A DNA stretch of 64,000 nt. Origin: Pachyseris speciosa. Its lineage: Eukaryota; Cnidaria; Anthozoa; Scleractinia; Pachyseridae. Positions within the stretch are counted from its first letter, which is position 1. Each line of letters starts with the position of its first letter. The DNA lies in NCBI GenBank assembly GCA_016490735.1, contig JAEMWC010000072.1:790001-854000 (forward strand), written 5' to 3'. The position numbers and the translations under genes were made by a program. The notes under the pieces are model-generated. The model was not told the origin of the DNA. It searched no databases and was given only the letters and a program-made list of their open reading frames with translations. Below, piece by piece: positions 30,031-64,000 of this stretch.

Positions 30031-32033
30031 GAGCAGTCACCCGCTATTAAGCGGTGAATTATATAAATGTTTACGGAATCTCAGTGAGATTCTCTCTTGT
30101 ATTTTAAATAAATTTGGGGAAGACAAGGCATTTAGAATACTCCATACTGTAATAACATTCCGTGTTTTTTCTTAAAGCCGTTTTATAGTTGACGTTTCTC
30201 TTTACGTCAGATTGTAGATTTGTTGAAATTCATTTTGAGGCCATTGGTTTCTGCTTTAGTCGCAGTGAATCAGCCATTCCTTTTTCGTCAGTTAATTACA
30301 TGTAGTTTGTTATAGTAGTTGATAAAAAACATCAAGTTATAATATGTGTGCGCCATGCTACTCCAACCAGCTAATGTCCTTCTGTTACATATCTTCAACA
30401 ATCTGAACTATCAGCCAACTCTTTTTGTCTCGCCAGTTTCAAAAAAGAAAGGTGAAGAAGTTGATGACTCTAACTTTAAAAACTAAGGCCCTCAGAGCCA
30501 GTATGCCCCTAACAGATCCTCAGTCACTTTACCTCTGCAAGCAAAATAGCTATTGCATGCACGCAAATTGCTGTGTGTTATTTGCTTTGAAATGGTCCTA
30601 TTCTTTTGTAAGGAATGGACCCTAATGTGTTTTTGCAATTGCCAGCTTTTTTTAAAACTTGCTCGAAAAAACATGGAAACAGTGTGAAACCAAACGCGGT
30701 ATTATCATGATTCATTTTTGCTTATAATTTTCATTTTGCTTTCAATTTAAATTTGCCCAAGCTGTTGCATCATAAGTAAATGAAAATGAATGAATGAATG
30801 AATGAATACTGAACTAAATACATGTAAATAAAGTTCTAGTCCTTGGCAACCATGTCATAAATAATTCAAAATTGCTAAGATTTCTTGTTCTCTCCAAATG
30901 GACTTTAAAAAGCTGAAACATAGCTATTTAATGCAGGAAAAATATTTAAAAATGGAAGCAAATAGTTACGTAAACAATGAAATCCTTTACCGAACTGTTG
31001 TCAAGTGAATGGAAGAGAAAGTAACAGAGCTTGGGTGTGTTTAACGTTAACTACCAAATACGTTGTCAATGTGCAAATGCAGGCACTTTGTACCCTCCCG
31101 AGTTGGAGGGGGCCACAGTCAAGCTACGCCACGAATGATCGTGAAGGGTTAATGGAGGATTCAGCTTTAAACGTTAGTTGTGAACATTGGTGACGAGGCT
31201 CAGAATTCTTGTAGCCGTTTCCTGGTTTGAGAACAGAAAGCTATAAAAGTTCCTTTTATTGATGGGAAGTATTTGAAAACTATCCGCTGTTGTATGTGTA
31301 TGGTAAACTTATTAGAATGCCAGAAGTTACAAAGATAAATGGGAATCTTCGAAATACTGGTCAGGCATGGCGTAGTTTGGCTGTAAATGTATCGAAACTT
31401 ACCAGTTAGTTCATGAAATGAACCGTAAGAATATTGACCTCAGTCTGAAATATAGAGTTGAATAAAACAAATAGTTTTTAAAGAAGACTAATATCAAGTC
31501 TCTAAAATATGCCTTTTCAGCTATTCCTCCAAGTTATAAAAGGGAATATCACTTTGAAAAGAAGAGCGTGTAATTAATATTTTTTGTTTGTATATTTTTA
31601 ATTTTTCAATTAAATAGAGTTTTGTCGCAAAGTCAGCTTTTAATAATTATTATGTCCTGACTTTCCTGTAATTAAGAATTGCAGTAAAGTGGTAGCCGTA
31701 AAGCCTTAAATTTGTAAGATAATTCAGTAGCCTAACAGAAATTAAATAAAACCAACCTCACCAGAGAAAAAACGTGGAGTGCTCACCAACCTGTGTATTG
31801 TTTGTTTGTTTGTTTGTTTACACAAAGTTGATAACATTTTCTAAACATCGTTCACGTTAGACGGTGACTAGGTATATAACACAGACTAATAAAATTCCTG
31901 AATATCAAACTTACAAATGGAATTCGATGTAGAGGTACAATAATCGTGTTGCACCGCGGTGAAAGTTAGATTTGAAATGAAATGACCCTCCAAAAACATC
32001 GAGGCTTCCAAAAATATCGAGGCTCTTTTAGGG

Positions 32034-32513
32034 CCTGTTTACATGGAGGGAGGGTGCCCCGGCAAACCGAGTTACCCGGCTAACCGAGCTAATGCTAGAC
32101 AGGGTAGCTCGCCTTCCCGGGGCACCCTTCTAGGCGGGCTAGCTTTTTGCCATGTTAACGGTTCGTGCCGGGTTATCCCGGCTAGCCGAGGTGAGAAGCC
32201 CGTGAACGCAGCGATATATTCCAGGTCAGCTTTTAAAGTTAACTGCACTTGGTGACAATGATCAATTACCACAGTACAAAATAACGACCCTACACACTAA
32301 AAAGGGGCCGCTAACGGAACGAGCGATCAACTTACCGTTAAAAAAAGTTTCTTTTGTCTGCCATCTTGTTGTTGTGCTTAGGGACCGCTCAAAAGATAGC
32401 CCACTGTCTATCCCGCTTAGGTGAGTTGCATGTAAAGGCGGGCTATGTTTTAACCCTCCAAGCCGGGTAACTCGGTTAGCCGGGAACCCTCCCTCCACGT
32501 AAACAGGCCTTTA
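32034..32513. mobile_element. MITE with 11-12-bp core terminal inverted repeat GGGCCTGTTTAC
   Basis: The left end gggcctgtttacatggaggg is matched by the inverse of ccctccacgtaaacaggcc at the right end. Subterminal ccggctaaccgag blocks recur on both sides. Flanking ttta occurs on both sides, a possible target-site duplication. GC-rich compared with its surroundings. No coding capacity. Confidence 0.75.
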
Positions 32514-34672
32514 CTTACATTGTATAGTAACTAATTGACCGAGATGAAGAATGTCATTTGTTATACCCTGGGCTTCGTTTAAGTGCACATGAATCTAAAT
32601 TTCAAAGCCAGTTTTTTTTTCTCCAATATGAAAATTGGTGTTTTAAGAAACATTTTGAGGGGAAAATAATTTCCTAAAAGTAGCAGGAACTTATTTTAAA
32701 ATGCGGTGAAAGTTGGGCCTTTCTCACTCAAATTCTAGACAAAGACCAGGGGTCTGGTGACTATTGTAGGTCATGACGTTATTCGTGTACACTCAGTCGA
32801 GTGCGTCACTCTGTTTTTGTGAGTTCCGTGGAATAAAAATGTCACAGAAGTGCCAAGCTTCGCTACCGGAGCCATCAGCTGCCCAAACATTTCCAGGTTT
32901 AAGCTTTTTCGCCTTCTCAGATATGTTTCACGCTTAAACATTACACACGAATGACGTCACAGAGACCTTTTGACCGCGCGCAAAATGTCTCAAATTTCAG
33001 GCCACGGCGGGAATTTTTGACCCCCCATAAATGGTGAGTCCCTGTCACAAAAAAGAGGGAAACGACTGAAAATGAAATATGGGGATTATAAGCCATCTAA
33101 AAACGTAAACATAAATGGTGGTTAATTTTCGATTCACTTTGTTGAAAACAACCTAATAACAAAGTCTCTTTAAAATCAAATACTTTAATTCAAAACTTAC
33201 ATATAGTAATTATCAAGATTAGCTTACCAAATTGACACTTATTTGTTCTAAGGAAAGCTAAATTAAGATATGTCATCACCATTAATTTTACCCTTAAACG
33301 CCGAATCGGGTCGTCTCAACCTACGTCATCCCTACTCCATCAAGGATTCAGAATGGATTCAGAAAGCCCGAAGAGATCTTTTTATACATGCCTCATTTTC
33401 TGCTACAATCATGGCTAAAATTACTGTTTATCTAATACTTTTTCAACGCGATTTTTCCACTTTCGTTAAAAGTTCGTGATACACGGTTTCACAGAAAAGA
33501 AGATTTAAAATTGGCTAACAAAGCAATGAAAGAAAAAGAAACGAAAGAGGCGAGAAGATAAAAATTAATGGTTTTAACAACAGTCAAAATTGAGTGATGG
33601 GAATGCGTCAGTGGTAATTAAAGCACTCAATTTGGAAGAAAACGTATATAGTTTATTTAGAAGTCGACAATTTTTGCCCTGTGAATGCCCTATAAATCTT
33701 GGCGTTTAAGGGTTAATTATCACTACTATGACTATAATTACTTTAACAAGGTTAATCAAAAGCATTACTCTCACTTTTATGATTTAATAATGGCAAAGAA
33801 TCGGTAAATCTAGCATTGATTGGCAGTTTTAATAGATTTTGATAATTCAAAGCTTTATAGGCTAATTTATCGTTCTTTCCCATCTCCATTAAAGTGACTT
33901 AATAGTTAGAAAAGCGACAAAGGTAAGCTATCATTTCAAAGCGTGATACTACTTTTTTTTATAAACACCTTTCATGATATTAAATTTAATGCCAAGCTTT
34001 TACTAACCCCGTTACTCACTCACAAATGGCAGTCTCTCTTCGACGCTCATTTACTGATCGAAGCGTGACAGAGTGCGTTAATTTACTTAAAAACTACTAA
34101 AAACAGCTTCCTTGTGGTACTGTTTCTCATTCTGCAAAAGCGACTTAAATTTTGAACCTCTGGGGGAAATCCTAGAGTAAGACCATTTAAATGAAAACTA
34201 TTCAGCGGTTTTTTAGGATATATTAGCTGTTATTGAGCTCGTTATTTTACGAAACCTTTCAAATTAATTAGAAAATTACAATAAGGCATTAAACAACTGA
34301 AGGCTCTAAGCTCACCTTTCCTTATAGGAGTCACCTTCTGACAACAACGATATAAACCAACAAGATTGTCATAAAAACGCATAGTTTAAGGTAGTATGTT
34401 GCAAATGGAATCCCGCTATGATGAGTGTTAGCTAACATATAACCGGGCAAGTTTTGTAGGAAATTCTCTCTCTCTTACATCAACACTTTTGTCCTTACTT
34501 AGAGGGACTGAACTGTTTGTTTAAACAGCAAGCGTAGCCACGACTTTGTTCTTGTTAATAGTCAAGTATCGTGAATCTGGCCGACTTCTCGGTGAGACGT
34601 TGGTTACCGGAAGTCTTATAGAGGTGGCCAATTGAGGTTTGAAACTCCCCTAAGTCTTTGCGATCCAGTCTT

Positions 34673-63959
<29,287 letters not shown>

Positions 63960-64000
63960 CTGGAAGACATACAAAGTGACATTCGCGAAATGTTTAATAC

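Larger units (their letters stand above)
29132..34672. other. Spacer between the convergent iGluR genes
   Basis: The two receptor genes end towards each other here. No exon is supported. The stretch holds an inverted minisatellite (29640-30030) and a MITE (32034-32513); the rest is AT-rich unique-looking sequence with short, featureless open frames. 3' UTRs of both receptors must lie at its edges. Confidence 0.55.

Noticed and set aside
30430..30483. Possible iGluR-A tail VSKKKGEEVDDSNFKN then stop
   Set aside because: It looks tail-like, but its acceptor needs a phase-1 donor while the M4 exon ends in phase 0.

Overview
This is animal nuclear DNA, most likely from an anthozoan cnidarian such as a stony coral or sea anemone. 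Genes are split by GT-AG introns, non-coding DNA is AT-rich, and fold-back MITEs, tRNA-derived SINEs, a Harbinger relic and a Penelope relic fill introns and spacers. The phylum is inferred from gene and transposon style, not proven. No prokaryotic features (operons, Shine-Dalgarno sites, CRISPR) were seen.

Layout. 1-4148: spacer with an internally deleted PIF/Harbinger element (about 1384-2431). 4149-5276 (+): intact, intronless PKA type II-like regulatory subunit. 5277-10229: spacer. 10230-29131 (+): complete 15-exon ionotropic glutamate receptor (iGluR-A, 910 aa by my assembly). 29132-34672: spacer with fold-back elements between convergent genes. 34673 to the right edge (-): the last 11 exons of a second, paralogous iGluR (iGluR-B); its first exons lie beyond 64000. 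Two genes sit inside iGluR-B introns: an intronless BTB-BACK-Kelch gene at 37535-39265 (-) and a multi-exon gene on the opposite strand at about 55719-60347 (+) with three PAM2 (poly(A)-binding-protein-binding) motifs.

The iGluRs share exon order, intron phases and mostly identical exon lengths (54, 111, 174, 186, 265, 368 and 225 bp), so they are a tail-to-tail duplicate pair. Both keep the S1 Pro, Thr and Arg contacts and the S2 acidic contact, but have Ser-Val where AMPA/kainate receptors have Ser-Thr, as in glycine-binding GluN1. The C-terminal tails are unrelated.

Most notable: a type II-like PKA regulatory subunit with alanine at the P-site; the nested tandem-PAM2 gene; ligand-site chemistry and tail divergence of the iGluR pair; and MITE ends lying against iGluR splice sites. 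Exon boundaries were read by eye from splice signals, reading frame and A/B comparison; no database search was run.
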